This document shows, piece after piece, positions 26,415 through 36,379 of a stretch of DNA of 64,000 nt. Every line of letters starts with the position of its first letter. The stretch's first letter is position 1. Source of the stretch: Nostoc parmelioides FACHB-3921 (GTDB taxonomy: Bacteria; Cyanobacteriota; Cyanobacteriia; Cyanobacteriales; Nostocaceae); NCBI RefSeq assembly GCF_014696625.1, contig NZ_JACJQL010000012.1, forward strand, positions 62,001-126,000, written 5' to 3'. Under the pieces are notes generated by a model. That model searched no databases. It was not told the DNA's origin and saw nothing but the letters and a program-made list of their open reading frames with translations. The position numbers were made by a program, and so were the translations under genes.

Positions 26415-26818
26415 GCAACCGTATTTAATGATCCCCTATCTGTAACTTTCCCTGATCCTGACCACTAGGAGAAAGTCGCTACGTTATTATTAGCCTATTG
26501 CTCATACTAATAGAGCGGGAAAAATTAGAATTATCAGCGCCCGAAAAGCTATCAGCAAATAGAGGAAGTTTTATGAAGAAGGAAATTTAGAACGAAATGG
26601 AAGATGAATTACGTCCTGAGTAAGACTTCGCTCAAATGCAGGTAGGCGTTAGGGGTAAATAAGTTGAGAGATATCGTACACAAACAAACTTAGTGCGTTT
26701 AGATCCCGATGTTGCCGAAGCTTTTCCCAACGATGAAGCAGTGAATAAAGCATTAAGATTACTAATAGAGATTGCCCAGCGCCAGCAGACAAACACTACT
26801 GTACAGCGAATAGAATAA
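26415..26818 (+). pseudogene. decayed second copy of brnT-brnA
   Basis: GCAACCGTATTTAATGATCC at 26415 matches the middle of brnT (25069). The copy has lost two pieces relative to brnT (about 5 and about 27 bases), has a changed RKATRKER region, and then continues into a brnA copy from the ATG at 26574. That brnA copy carries early stops (TAG after GAAATT, TAA in place of a tyrosine codon, another TAA after GGTAAA) and a net frame change. Neither product can be made. The first quarter of brnT is missing. An open stretch on the other strand just before (26320-26410) may belong to another lost gene. Confidence 0.88.
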
Positions 26819-26921
26819 TATTTGTCAGCAATACTTTAATTACGATCGCCATAACTCATACGAAAGGTTATTAGTGGGAAGCGATCGCCATTTAGCAGAT
26901 ATTCTTACAGAAAGCGATCGC

Positions 26922-27465
26922 CGATCCATTCCATGACTCTATAAGCCAAGGAGTAGGCGTAGACTGCCGTAGACACTCCAGATGTACGGAGTTTTTTCAG
27001 AAATCAAATCATAGTCCTATATCAAACTTACAATTTTGCCGTCTTTAATGAGAAAGATATTCAATATTTCAGAGAAATAAGGCTTGAGGAAGAAGAGCTT
27101 AAATTGCTTATGCTTTATACTCTTAGTAGGCGAACAGCTTAGAGTCAAGAAACAATGATATCTCTAAACTTTCTCGTGGATAATGTACATAAGTCAAGAT
27201 ACAAGAATAAAGTTACATGACTAGTACGTAAATTCAGCAAATTTGTATCAAATGCAGCAACTGTCGGAGTTATCGCTACAGAAGAATAAGCTGCAACAGT
27301 GCTTTGCTGATATGGTAATAGGTCAGCTAGTTTCTCAGCCTTTCTCATAGATACCTGTTTTTTTGTTAGTATTCAAAGAAACCAATAGATAGATTTACTG
27401 CTCAATTGTTGTTTGTAAGTAATTCTCAAAAACCGTAACAAAAAGGATAAAGCACCTGAGGTTTA
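26922..27465. other. intergenic region without recognised gene
   Basis: A gap of 544 bases after the duplicated segment. Several short open stretches occur (for example a 67-codon minus-strand frame at 27145-27348), but none shows a family pattern. It may hold decayed sequence from the neighbouring accessory island. The rsfS promoter must lie near its right end. Confidence 0.5.
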
Positions 27466-27924
27466 ATGTCTGATTATTTCCAAGGAAATTTACCATTACA
27501 ATCCGTCTCGGTAGCCAAGAGCGCTATTAGGAGTCCACAGGCTGAAACTGAGTCTAGTGGAGAATTAGCTCTAACCATCGCCGAAGCAGCATCAGACCGC
27601 AAAGCAGGCGATATTCTAGTGCTGAGAGTAGCAGATGTCTCTTACTTAGCAGATTACTTTGTGATGTTGACTGGCTATTCTAAGGTGCAAGTGAGAGCGA
27701 TCGCCGATGCAATTCAACATGAAGTAGAAACCAAATGGCAACGACGGCCATTGCGGACAGAAGGCAAAGTGGAGGGCAGTTGGGTACTACAAGACTACGG
27801 CGATATCATTGTGCATATCATGATGCCAAAGGAACGGGAGTTTTATAATTTAGAAGCATTCTGGGTTCATGCAGAACGCATTCCCCTACCAAAATCTGAT
27901 GAGGATGAGGGTAAGCCAACATGA
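27466..27924 (+). CDS. rsfS: ribosomal silencing factor RsfS
   Basis: This 152-residue protein binds ribosomal protein L14 and blocks subunit joining when growth slows. The conserved core starts at about residue 40: AASDRKAGDILVLRVADVSYLADYFVMLTGYSKVQVRAIADAI shortened here to landmarks ADYFVM and GYSKVQVRAIA, then EGSWVLQDYGDIIVHIM and REFYNLEAFW. The first 35 residues are a variable extension. The start is the ATG at 27466. The stop overlaps the start of the next gene (ATGA), so the two are co-translated. Confidence 0.92.
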   Translation: MSDYFQGNLPLQSVSVAKSAIRSPQAETESSGELALTIAEAASDRKAGDILVLRVADVSYLADYFVMLTGYSKVQVRAIADAIQHEVETKWQRRPLRTEGKVEGSWVLQDYGDIIVHIMMPKEREFYNLEAFWVHAERIPLPKSDEDEGKPT

Positions 27925-28421
27925 TGAAGTCGTCGCTGGCAAATTGTCCGGTTCCCGTAGACCAACAACCACTGAATGAGTACGAAGAGTTAAAAACCTC
28001 CTGGCTGTTTCGTGATTGCGCCTTAAATTGGCGGGAGTATGCCACAAAATTAATTTGGATTTGGAGTTTATCTTGGCTGGTGGCTGGGCCAGTAGCAGCA
28101 GCCAGCTTTCCCCCAAATAAACAACTGGTTCATTTTCTGTTGTGTGGGGCAGCCGGGGCTAGCGTCGGAGTAGTCCTAAGCTTGGTAAGACTATACTTGG
28201 GCTGGCTGTATGTGCGCGATCGCCTCTACAGTATGACTGTCTTCTACGAAGAATCAGGCTGGTACGATGGCCAAACTTGGATCAAGCCCCAAGAAGTTCT
28301 CACCCGCGATCGCTTGATTGTCACCTACGAAATCAAACCCATTCTCCAACGGTTACAATTTACTTTCACTGGCTTGGCGGGACTCTTTCTTATTGGTACT
28401 ATAGTTTGGCATTTGTTTTAA
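27921..28421 (+). CDS. CGLD27-like (DUF1230) membrane protein
   Basis: This 166-residue protein belongs to the DUF1230/CGLD27 family, conserved between cyanobacteria and plastids. It shows CPVPVDQQPLNEYEELKTSW, the usual opening, then two membrane segments (about 50-70 and 75-95), YVRDRLYSMTVFYEESGWYD and GQTWIKPQEVLTRDRLI, and a last membrane segment near residue 150. Its function in cyanobacteria is unsettled; in algae it has been tied to photosynthesis under stress. It overlaps rsfS by 4 bases, an arrangement that suggests a common operon. Confidence 0.85.
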   Translation: MMKSSLANCPVPVDQQPLNEYEELKTSWLFRDCALNWREYATKLIWIWSLSWLVAGPVAAASFPPNKQLVHFLLCGAAGASVGVVLSLVRLYLGWLYVRDRLYSMTVFYEESGWYDGQTWIKPQEVLTRDRLIVTYEIKPILQRLQFTFTGLAGLFLIGTIVWHLF

Positions 28422-28500
28422 ATAGTCATGAGTCAGTAGTCAGTAATCAACTGACGACTCACAACTGGCAACTTACAAAAAAAGAGATAAATATTAACCC

Positions 28501-29454
28501 ATGACAATGGGAAAGCGCACTCAAGCCCCAGCACTGGAAGTCCGGTTGCTGCGTGAAGGTATTATCGAATCGAAGCATATAGTCCAAGCTGTTGTTTGCG
28601 ATGAACGGGGACGAGTGCTTAGTGTTGCCGGTAACTCGGAAACAGCTACATTCGTCCGTTCAGCACTCAAACCATTTCAGGCACTTGCAGTCACTACTAC
28701 AGGGACACTGGAACGCTACGATTTGAGCGATCGCGACCTAGCAATTATTACCAGTTCCCACAAGGGTACAATCGAGCAAGTGAGGCAGGCATTTAACATC
28801 CTGTGGCGTGCTGACCTTGACCCTTCTGTACTCCAGTGTCCAATTCCGCAAGGAAAACGCAGCCCTCTTGAATATAATTGCTCTGGTAAGCACGCAGGAA
28901 TGTTGGCTATTTGTCAACAACGCCATTGGCCTTTAAATAACTACATGGATCGCAAACACCCAGTACAGCAGTTAGTTCTGACTAAGGTTGCAGAGTTATT
29001 GCGAATGCCAGCAGCAGAATTTATCAGCGCCCACGATGACTGTGGCGTACCTACTTATCTACTGCAATTAGGTCAAATTTCTTCTTTATATGCGCTTTTA
29101 GCTGCCAGTAACAACCTAGATATGGAACGCATTGTCCGAGCCATGACTCATCACCCGTCAATGGTAGCAGGAGATGGAGAATTTGATACGGAACTGATGC
29201 GCTTAACTCCTGGGGAACTAGTGAGTAAGTCTGGTGCAGAAGGCGTACAGTGCATTGGCAGACTTGGTGAAGGGATGGGATTGACGATTAAGGTCATGGA
29301 CGGCGCTAAACGGGCAAAATATGCCGTTGCTATTCACCTCCTCCAGCAGATGGGTTGGATTACTCCCAGCATTGCCGAAAGCTTGGCAGAAAAATTTATG
29401 AACCCAGGCAAATACACGCGTTTAGAGGTTGTTGGAGAATTATCGCTTTTATAG
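28501..29454 (+). CDS. asparaginase (L-asparaginase II / AnsA-like family)
   Basis: This 317-residue protein belongs to the asparaginase II family distinct from the E. coli AnsB fold. It shows EVRLLREGIIESKHIVQAVV, then SALKPFQALAV, TSSHKGTIEQV, YNCSGKHAGML, SAHDDCGVPTYLL and ELVSKSGAEGVQCIG, all family blocks. It would hydrolyse asparagine to aspartate and ammonia. The ATG at 28501 is used; a second ATG two codons on is possible. A GTCAGTA-type repeat occupies the 79-base gap upstream. The initiator tRNA gene follows 49 bases later. Confidence 0.88.
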   Translation: MTMGKRTQAPALEVRLLREGIIESKHIVQAVVCDERGRVLSVAGNSETATFVRSALKPFQALAVTTTGTLERYDLSDRDLAIITSSHKGTIEQVRQAFNILWRADLDPSVLQCPIPQGKRSPLEYNCSGKHAGMLAICQQRHWPLNNYMDRKHPVQQLVLTKVAELLRMPAAEFISAHDDCGVPTYLLQLGQISSLYALLAASNNLDMERIVRAMTHHPSMVAGDGEFDTELMRLTPGELVSKSGAEGVQCIGRLGEGMGLTIKVMDGAKRAKYAVAIHLLQQMGWITPSIAESLAEKFMNPGKYTRLEVVGELSLL

Positions 29455-29503
29455 TTGCCAAACTTTTGAGTTTGGGTTATACTTGAAAAGTCAAGAAAAA
29501 CGA

Positions 29504-29580
<77 letters not shown>

Positions 29581-29593
29581 ACTTATAAACAGC

Positions 29594-29637
29594 AAAACCT
29601 CACAATCTTTGAAGATTATGGGGTTTTGTTTTATTTT
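29594..29637 (+). terminator. terminator after the initiator tRNA
   Basis: AAAACCTCACAATCTT pairs with AAGATTATGGGGTTTT (two wobble positions), followed by a TTTTATTTT tail. It lies 14 bases after the tRNA. Confidence 0.8.
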
Positions 29638-29680
29638 GATCTATTCTTGAGTTGGGATCTTCCAAAAAGCGCGGAGAATC

Positions 29681-31126
29681 ATGGTTGTGAAGTTGCAACG
29701 ACCAATTTTAGTAGGAGGATTAGGATTATCCTTTTCCTTGTGGATGCTACAAAGTTGGCATCATTCAATAGTGCAGTTGGGTGAACTAAGTTTATTGAGT
29801 GTCTTAGCGGTTGGTGGTGGCTTGTGGTTGTTCAAGCACAAACTACCAAAAGATAGTTCAGAACAGCTAAATGGTATGCTCTTTGACAGAGCTACGGCAG
29901 AAAGTGCGATCGCTAAAACTGAAGCCGTAATCAATCAATTAGCCCAAGAAGCCGAAAACCATCAAGCTTTAGGCACATTACGGAATCAACTTGCCCAATT
30001 GTCGGCGGAGTTAGACAGACAGGAAATTCGGCTAGCTGTAACTGGTGGACAAGGGGTTGGTAAAAGCACGTTAATTCAAGTGCTGGAGTCTAATTACACA
30101 CCAGAAAAGCAGCAAACAATCCGTTTCCAAGAAACAGCGCCACTGCTTAAGGAATTGAGTAGTCATGCAGATACTAATATTCTGGCAGAAGCGGCAAAAT
30201 CGGATGCTGTCCTGTTTTTGACTAACGGTGATTTGACAGATTCAGAATTCCAAGCATTACAGCAGATAAAGGCGCTGAATCAACCAAAAATCCTGGTTTT
30301 CAACAAACAAGACCAGTACTTACCAGATGAACGTGCTAGTGTTTTGCTGTCACTACAACAGCGAGTCCAAGATTATGTAGTTGCTGTTTCCGCTTCTCCT
30401 CTACCTATCAAAGTGCGGAAACATGAAACTGATGGTGTTGTGCAAGAGTGGATGGAACAACCAGCGCCTGATATTCAACAGTTAACCCTGGAATTAAGCG
30501 AACTTTTGGCACAACAAAGTCAACAATGGGTGTGGACAACCACTGCAAGACAGGCATTCTTACTGAAATCTGAGGCGAAAAACTACTTGAATGGGGTAAG
30601 ATGCGATCGCGCTACCCCAGTTATTGAACAATATCAGTGGATAGCTGCGGCTGCGGCCTTTGCTAACCCAGTTCCAGCATTAGATATTTTGGCAACTGCG
30701 GCGATTAATGCTCAAATGGTCATGGATTTGGGTAATATCTATCAGCAGAAGTTTTCCCTGGAACAGGCGCAAACTGTAGCCGGAACAATGGGAAGTTTGA
30801 TGCTGAAATTGGGTTTAGTGGAACTTTCTACTAAAGCCATTGGTATTGTTCTCAAAAGTAACGCCGTTACCTTTGTGGCTGGCGGTTTAGTTCAAGGCGT
30901 AAGTGCAGCTTATCTCACCAGAGTAGCGGCTTTAAGCCTAGTAGCTTATTTTGAGCAACAGGAAATCGCGTTAGATTCTGGAAGTAATTTGAACGTAGAC
31001 AAGTTACGCCAAACCTTACAAAATGTCTTCCAACAAAGTCAGCAGGTGGCTTTTCTGCAAGGTTTTGTCAAGCAAGGTGTGAAGCGTTTGCTACCAGAAG
31101 TACAGCAGGTTGAAGTTGTGAGTTAA
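29681..31126 (+). CDS. GTPase-like membrane protein (YcjF/DUF697 type)
   Basis: This 481-residue protein has two N-terminal hydrophobic segments (about 8-28 and 33-50). A P-loop GTPase-like domain follows with VTGGQGVGKSTLIQVL (about 121-136), SDAVLFLTNGD as the Walker B-like strand, and FNKQD as the G4-type base recognition. The C-terminal third (about 305-440) is hydrophobic and glycine/alanine-rich (IAAAAAFANPVPALDILATA), the DUF697 part. This arrangement recurs in cyanobacteria; the role is unknown, with membrane remodelling or GTP-driven stress response being guesses. It starts at the ATG at 29681, soon after the tRNA terminator. Confidence 0.75.
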   Translation: MVVKLQRPILVGGLGLSFSLWMLQSWHHSIVQLGELSLLSVLAVGGGLWLFKHKLPKDSSEQLNGMLFDRATAESAIAKTEAVINQLAQEAENHQALGTLRNQLAQLSAELDRQEIRLAVTGGQGVGKSTLIQVLESNYTPEKQQTIRFQETAPLLKELSSHADTNILAEAAKSDAVLFLTNGDLTDSEFQALQQIKALNQPKILVFNKQDQYLPDERASVLLSLQQRVQDYVVAVSASPLPIKVRKHETDGVVQEWMEQPAPDIQQLTLELSELLAQQSQQWVWTTTARQAFLLKSEAKNYLNGVRCDRATPVIEQYQWIAAAAAFANPVPALDILATAAINAQMVMDLGNIYQQKFSLEQAQTVAGTMGSLMLKLGLVELSTKAIGIVLKSNAVTFVAGGLVQGVSAAYLTRVAALSLVAYFEQQEIALDSGSNLNVDKLRQTLQNVFQQSQQVAFLQGFVKQGVKRLLPEVQQVEVVS

Positions 31127-31270
31127 TTTCGCGCATTCCCCGCTAGAGGTTATCGCAGAGTAGGTGCAGAGGCGCTAAGAGAAATCTTGCGTCTTTGTGC
31201 TGTTAAGTAATCTCAAGTTCTGTTAATTGCTTGTAAGCTATTCTGCTTTTAAGTTGCGTAATCCATCGTG

Positions 31271-31310
31271 AAGGCTGTTGACCGTTAACAGTTAACAGTC
31301 AACAGCCCTT
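31271..31310. repeat. heptamer repeat folding as a hairpin
   Basis: GGCTGTTGAC (31273-31282) pairs with GTCAACAGCC (31298-31307), and the loop holds GTTAACA units. It is followed by CTTCTTAG. It may end transcription of the GTPase-like gene. Confidence 0.65.
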
Positions 31311-31392
31311 CTTAGTAGTTATGCAATTTAGGCGCGCATTAGCTTAATAAGCTACTCAATCACCTAATACTATTAAATTATTCAATTCATAA

Positions 31393-32550
31393 ATGAGTGT
31401 TAAACCGCAAATATTTTCATTTTTTGCTGGTTCAGGATTGCTTGATTTAGGTTTTGAAACAAGCGGGTTTAATATTGTTTATGTGAATGAAATTTTTCCC
31501 CCTTTTATGGCAGCATATCGCTATTCGAGGGAGATATTGAATTTACCTTTACCAGAATATGGATATGATCAAGGGGACGCAGCAGATGTCTCTAAATTGC
31601 TTGAAGGTTCCCCAGCAAAACGTCTATTAGAGTTGGTTCAAGATTGTCGTAAATCTAATAATATTGTGGGCTTTATTGGCGGGCCTCCCTGTCCTGACTT
31701 TTCTATTGGGGGCAAAAATAGGGGTTATTTGGGTGATAATGGTAGACTTTCTTCAGCTTATATAGAATTAATTTGTCAAAACTTGCCAGATTTCTTTTTA
31801 TTTGAAAATGTCAAAGGTTTGTGGCGTACTAAAAAACATCGTCATTTTTTTGAATCTTTGAAAAGAAAGTTAACGGCTTCAGGCTATCTATTAACAGAAC
31901 GGGTAATTAATACTATTGAATATGGTGTACCACAAAATAGAGAAAGAATAATTCTTTTGGGTTTTATTAAAAGTCTTTTTAATGATTTGTGGGACATAAA
32001 TAGCCATAATCAAAAAAGGGTTGAATTTATTTTTCCTTGGAAAAGTAAAGTTTTATGTCCTAAAGAAAAAGTGTTTGCTTATCCCTGGATTCAAATTGAA
32101 CCATTTAGAGAAAATTCTCTAGTTTCTTGCCCTAATAATATTCCTCAAGAACTGACGGTTGAATACTGGTTTAGGAAAAATGATGTAATAAACCATCCTA
32201 ATTCTCAACATTATTTTCAACCAAGGGCAGGTATTCTCAAATTTGCGAGTGTTGCAGAAGGAGATGATTCTAAGAAATCTTTCAAACGTCTACATAGATG
32301 GCGTTATTCTCCTACAGCTTGCTATGGCAATAATGAAGTGCATTTACACCCTTACAAAATACGGCGAATTTCTGTAGCAGAAGCTTTGGCTATACAGTCT
32401 TTACCTGCAAAGTTTGCCCTACCAGAAAATATGTCACTGACTAATATGTTTAAAACTATTGGTAATGGTGTGCCATATTTAGCATCCAAAGCGTTGGCTG
32501 AGTCTATTCTTGATTTCCTAAATACTGGTATCAAAAAACAATTAGAATGA
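31393..32550 (+). CDS. C5-cytosine DNA methyltransferase, orphan
   Basis: This 385-residue methyltransferase shows motif I FSFFAGSGLLDLGFE, motif IV GGPPCPDFS with the catalytic C100, motif VI LFENVKGL, motif VIII GVPQNRERIILLGF and motif X TIGNGVPYLASKALA. All catalytic parts are intact. No restriction endonuclease gene is adjacent, so it may be a regulatory or protective orphan methylase. The base composition is visibly more AT-rich than both neighbours, suggesting transfer. The start is the ATG at 31393. The target sequence cannot be read from the gene. Confidence 0.92.
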   Translation: MSVKPQIFSFFAGSGLLDLGFETSGFNIVYVNEIFPPFMAAYRYSREILNLPLPEYGYDQGDAADVSKLLEGSPAKRLLELVQDCRKSNNIVGFIGGPPCPDFSIGGKNRGYLGDNGRLSSAYIELICQNLPDFFLFENVKGLWRTKKHRHFFESLKRKLTASGYLLTERVINTIEYGVPQNRERIILLGFIKSLFNDLWDINSHNQKRVEFIFPWKSKVLCPKEKVFAYPWIQIEPFRENSLVSCPNNIPQELTVEYWFRKNDVINHPNSQHYFQPRAGILKFASVAEGDDSKKSFKRLHRWRYSPTACYGNNEVHLHPYKIRRISVAEALAIQSLPAKFALPENMSLTNMFKTIGNGVPYLASKALAESILDFLNTGIKKQLE

Positions 32551-32740
32551 TTCTGAAACTCCAATCATTGTCAAGTTAAATAAAATACTTGCGTAGCTTT
32601 ATTAACACTCTATGATTTGGTAAACAAAATTCCAAAACACCTACTTTTCCAGCTAGACTCGCAACAGATGTGCTTTAATTTATGTAAAGGGTATTAATTT
32701 TTTATAAAGCTTTATCATCAATCACTAACAAAAGGCAACA

Positions 32741-33421
32741 ATGGCAGCAGGCTATCCGAATATTGATATTGCGCCATTTATCGATCACGCCCTGTTAACG
32801 CCAACGGCTACTCCAGAGCAGGTTGACCAATGGTGTGAACAAGCAGACAGATATAATTTTGCGTCGGTTTGTTTGTATCCTACTTATGTAAAGCAAGCAG
32901 CAGAAATTCTCCACGGCAAAAAACCTAAGGTTTGTACGGTAATTGGTTTTCCTACTGGGGCTACGACTCGCTCAGTCAAATTGTATGAGGCACTGGAAGC
33001 GGTGGAGAATGGAGCCACAGAGCTAGATGTAGTCATCAATTTGGGCTGGTTGAAATCTGGTAATACGGAAGCAGTACACCGGGAAATTGCCGAAATTTGC
33101 GAAGAGACTGGGCAAGTAGTTAAAGTAATTTTGGAAACAAACTTACTGACGGATGCGGAAAAAAAAATCGCAGCCGACATAGCAATGGATGCAGGAGCCA
33201 CCTTCTTAAAAACCAACACAGGTTGGAATGGCGGTGCTACAGTGGCAGATGTGCGGCTTTTAAAAGACATCACACGGGAAAGAGTGGGTATAAAAGCATC
33301 TGGTGGAATTCGCACCCTCAATCAAGCCTTAGACTTAATATTAGCGGGTGCGACTAGATTAGGTACGTCTCGTGGTATCGATTTAATCCACCAGCGAGAT
33401 AACCCGGAAAAAGTTGAATAG
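32741..33421 (+). CDS. deoC: deoxyribose-phosphate aldolase
   Basis: This 226-residue TIM-barrel aldolase splits 2-deoxyribose 5-phosphate to glyceraldehyde 3-phosphate and acetaldehyde. It shows [33 protein letters not shown], the relay lysine in [10 protein letters not shown], the Schiff-base lysine (about 184) in [11 protein letters not shown], and LGTSRG at the phosphate site. The ATG at 32741 has AAAGG upstream. recO follows on the same strand after a 190-base spacer full of repeats. Confidence 0.95.
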   Translation: MAAGYPNIDIAPFIDHALLTPTATPEQVDQWCEQADRYNFASVCLYPTYVKQAAEILHGKKPKVCTVIGFPTGATTRSVKLYEALEAVENGATELDVVINLGWLKSGNTEAVHREIAEICEETGQVVKVILETNLLTDAEKKIAADIAMDAGATFLKTNTGWNGGATVADVRLLKDITRERVGIKASGGIRTLNQALDLILAGATRLGTSRGIDLIHQRDNPEKVE

Positions 33422-33482
33422 TCATTCGTTTTTGTCCTAAGTCATTTGTCCTTTGTCTTCACTAACGACCAATGACTAAGCG

Positions 33483-33565
33483 CAAAGTCGAGCCACTGCG
33501 TTCCTGTCGCTCTGCGTCGGAAAGCAAGTGGCGTTGAGCGGAGGTTTCCTCCGAACAGAACTTTG
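33483..33565. repeat. palindromic interspersed element between deoC and recO
   Basis: CAAAGT (33483-33488) and ACTTTG (33560-33565) form inverted ends. Inside are GCCACT/AGTGGC (33492-33497 and 33527-33532) and the hairpin CGGAGG-TTT-CCTCCG (33539-33553). The element is non-coding and looks like a mobile or amplified non-autonomous repeat. Confidence 0.55.
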
Positions 33566-33570
33566 TAAGA

Positions 33571-33616
33571 GATGACCAACGACTAATGACCAACGACTAA
33601 TGACCAATGACTAATG
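33571..33616. repeat. heptamer tandem containing the recO start codon
   Basis: Three copies of a 14-base unit ATGACCAACGACTA (a doubled heptamer) run into the recO ATG at 33614, which is itself part of the last ACTAATG unit. Confidence 0.8.
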
Positions 33617-34504
33617 AATAAAACTTATAAAGCAACTGGTATTAATCTGAAAGCCCAAGCAATGGGAGAATCAGACAGAATAGTGACAATTTTGACACAA
33701 GAATTCGGTTTGATTCGCGCGATCGCTCCAGGGTCAAGAAAACATAACTCCAGCCTTGGTGGTAGGAGCGGGATGTTTGTCGTCAATGAACTACTGATTG
33801 CTAAGGGGCGATCGCTTGATAAAATTACTCAAGCTCAAACCATCAAAACTTATCCAGGTCTGGCAAAAGATTTGGGTAAATTAGCTGCTAGTCAATATCT
33901 AGCAGAAATAGTTCTTTGTCAGGCTTTAAGTGAACAACCACAAGAGGAACTATACGAATTACTAAATGAACATCTCCATCGCTTGGAAGAATTGCCCAAA
34001 GGAGAGTCGTTTGGTGTCCTCGCTTACCTAGCTCATGCAGTTTTTCACCTTTTAGCGTTGGCTGGACTTACCCCACAAGTACAAATTTGTTGTCTAACTC
34101 AACGCTCGTTAATACCTGATTTTGCAGATCCCAACTGGCGGGTAGGTTTTAGCATTGCAGCTGGGGGGATAGTTTGCTTAGAAGCTTGGGAAGGCTTGCG
34201 ACAAGAAGCGAGAAAAGAATCAAAAGAAAAGTTACTTCCTCATCCTGTAACTCCTGCTTACCAAACAGTTGTACATCGGCAAGAAATACCAGTAATTTCT
34301 GCTCGGTTAAATTCTGTAGAACTTGGGATGCTCCAACAGCTCTCACAACCAGAGATAATGCAAATTAACACTACCAGTGATGCCAGCTGGTTATCTGTGG
34401 AGCAGATTTTGCGTCAGTATGCTCAGTATCATTTAGGTCGCCCTATTCGCTCCGCCACTTTGATTGACTCTTATTTTGCTGCCAACCATGATGCAACCGT
34501 CTGA
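33614..34504 (+). CDS. recO: DNA repair protein RecO
   Basis: This 296-residue recombination mediator helps RecR load RecA onto SSB-coated DNA. Residues 1-80 form the OB fold ([40 protein letters not shown]), then a helical domain ([31 protein letters not shown]). The cysteine cluster of some RecO proteins is reduced to CC plus one later C. The ATG at 33614 lies in a heptamer repeat, with no normal ribosome site visible. The end overlaps the MFS transporter gene. Confidence 0.92.
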   Translation: MNKTYKATGINLKAQAMGESDRIVTILTQEFGLIRAIAPGSRKHNSSLGGRSGMFVVNELLIAKGRSLDKITQAQTIKTYPGLAKDLGKLAASQYLAEIVLCQALSEQPQEELYELLNEHLHRLEELPKGESFGVLAYLAHAVFHLLALAGLTPQVQICCLTQRSLIPDFADPNWRVGFSIAAGGIVCLEAWEGLRQEARKESKEKLLPHPVTPAYQTVVHRQEIPVISARLNSVELGMLQQLSQPEIMQINTTSDASWLSVEQILRQYAQYHLGRPIRSATLIDSYFAANHDATV

Positions 34505-36122
34505 TTTGGATAGAAAAATTCTGCCATTGCCGCCCAGCCACACCAAAAGACAGAATAGGGCATCAGATCCTACAGCACAGGCTCACTTAAGTGCTGTTCC
34601 CTATCCTGTAACCAATCACAAAGATAGCCAGGAATCATCTGACCAAGATGTTCCTACCAATGAGAAAAGTGGTATTTCGCAAAATCCCCAAGCCGATTTA
34701 CCCAATGAAACAGATAAACAATCCTCAGAGCCATTAAAGATATTGGAGTTTAATGGTCATGGGCAGAGTGTACCAGTAGTTACTACTCCAGAAGCAATAA
34801 CAGATGACTCCGGTTCTGGCGGGGAAGTCAACTCTGGAGATATTGAACATAAAGGGTTTTTAGCCGTATTCAAAAACCCAAATTTCTTAGCGCTCTGGGG
34901 TGGACAAGTCTTCTGTCAACTGGCAGATAAGGTGTATTTGGTATTGATGATTGCCTTAATTAATACTCAGTTCCAGGCAAGTAATCAAAGTATTAGTGGT
35001 TGGGTGTCAGCATTGATGATGGCTTTTACCATACCAGCCGTGTTGTTTGGTTCTGTGGCTGGCGTATTTGTGGATAGGTGGTCAAAAAAGGCTGTGTTAG
35101 TAGCGACAAATGCTTGGCGCGGTATTTTGGTTTTAGCTATCCCTTTGTTGCTGTGGTTAACTCATGATTGGCAACCCATCGGAGTTTTACCCGTAGGCTT
35201 TCTCATCATTTTGGGTGTGACATTTTTGGTGTCCACATTGACACAGTTTTTTGCTCCAGCAGAACAAGCCACAATTCCCTTGGTGGTGAAAGAACAGGAT
35301 TTACTTTCGGCTAATTCACTATACACAACCACAATGATGGCTTCGGTGATAGTGGGTTTTGCGGTGGGAGAACCACTACTGGCAGTTGCCGATGGTATTT
35401 GGTCGCAACTAGGGGGTAATAATGGCTTTGGCAAAGAACTTTTGGTTGGTGGTAGTTATGCGATCGCCAGTATAATTTTGCTGTTGTTGGTAACTCACGA
35501 AAAAACCCACGCACCAGAAACAGAATTTCCCCACGTATTTTCAGACTTACGGGATGGATTACGCTACCTCAAAGAAAATTACCGTGTCCGTAACGCTCTA
35601 TTGCAATTGATGATTTTATTTTCTGTCTTTGCCGCCTTAACTGTTTTAGCAGTACGCATGGCAGAAATTATTCCTAATATCAAAGCTTCCCAATTCGGTT
35701 TTTTACTAGCGGCTGGCGGCGTTGGTATTGCGGCTGGTGCGACAATTTTGGGTCAGTTTGGTCAACGCTTCTCCTATACTCAACTGAGCCTGTGTGGTTG
35801 TTTAGGTATGGCAGCGTCCTTAGTTGGTCTTTCTATTTTCACGACACAACTAGGACTGGTGTTACTTTTAGTAACATTGATGGGTGTTTTTGGCTCTTTA
35901 ATTGGTATACCTATGCAGACAGCCATCCAAACAGAAACCTTGCCGGAAATGCGTGGTAAAGTATTCGGTCTGCAAAATAATGTGATTAATATTGCTCTGT
36001 CCCTACCTTTGGCATTAGCAGGTGTGGCAGAAACTTTTGTGGGATTACAAGCTGTCTTTTTGGCATTAGCAGCGATCGTCTTTTCAGGAGGTATCTTAAC
36101 TTGGTATAACTCTCGTGATTAA
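34488..36122 (+). CDS. MFS transporter
   Basis: This 544-residue protein has a disordered polar N-terminus (about 1-120, rich in S, P, Q and D). The MFS core follows: [20 protein letters not shown] opens helix 1, [14 protein letters not shown] is the A-motif-like loop, and about 12 hydrophobic segments continue to the end. It resembles the EntS/MFS_3 efflux class by its opening. The substrate is unknown. The frame extends to TTG 34464; the ATG at 34488 (or 34491) overlaps the recO end by 17 bases, indicating coupling with recO. Confidence 0.82.
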   Translation: MMQPSDLDRKILPLPPSHTKRQNRASDPTAQAHLSAVPYPVTNHKDSQESSDQDVPTNEKSGISQNPQADLPNETDKQSSEPLKILEFNGHGQSVPVVTTPEAITDDSGSGGEVNSGDIEHKGFLAVFKNPNFLALWGGQVFCQLADKVYLVLMIALINTQFQASNQSISGWVSALMMAFTIPAVLFGSVAGVFVDRWSKKAVLVATNAWRGILVLAIPLLLWLTHDWQPIGVLPVGFLIILGVTFLVSTLTQFFAPAEQATIPLVVKEQDLLSANSLYTTTMMASVIVGFAVGEPLLAVADGIWSQLGGNNGFGKELLVGGSYAIASIILLLLVTHEKTHAPETEFPHVFSDLRDGLRYLKENYRVRNALLQLMILFSVFAALTVLAVRMAEIIPNIKASQFGFLLAAGGVGIAAGATILGQFGQRFSYTQLSLCGCLGMAASLVGLSIFTTQLGLVLLLVTLMGVFGSLIGIPMQTAIQTETLPEMRGKVFGLQNNVINIALSLPLALAGVAETFVGLQAVFLALAAIVFSGGILTWYNSRD

Positions 36123-36379
36123 TTCCCTAATTTTGGGGTTAATTATAGATTTTGCTTTCATGCTAAACTGAGTGCAGAAAATTTATTAAAACCTTGCTGG
36201 GAATCAATTGGAGATGAGCCAGTATAATTGGTTGTGAATGTGATACACATCTACAACCAAAAGACAAATTAAGCTTATAGATTATCTGGTTTAGCCACCC
36301 TAAAACTAAGCTTTTAAACTGGTTAAAAGTGAAGATATACACTTAGTAGTCATTATCAACTGCTTAAACCGAAAAAGAT

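Noticed and set aside
27145..27348. 67-codon minus-strand frame before rsfS
   Set aside because: It starts with an ATG but shows no family pattern and stands alone in a probably decayed region; support is too weak.
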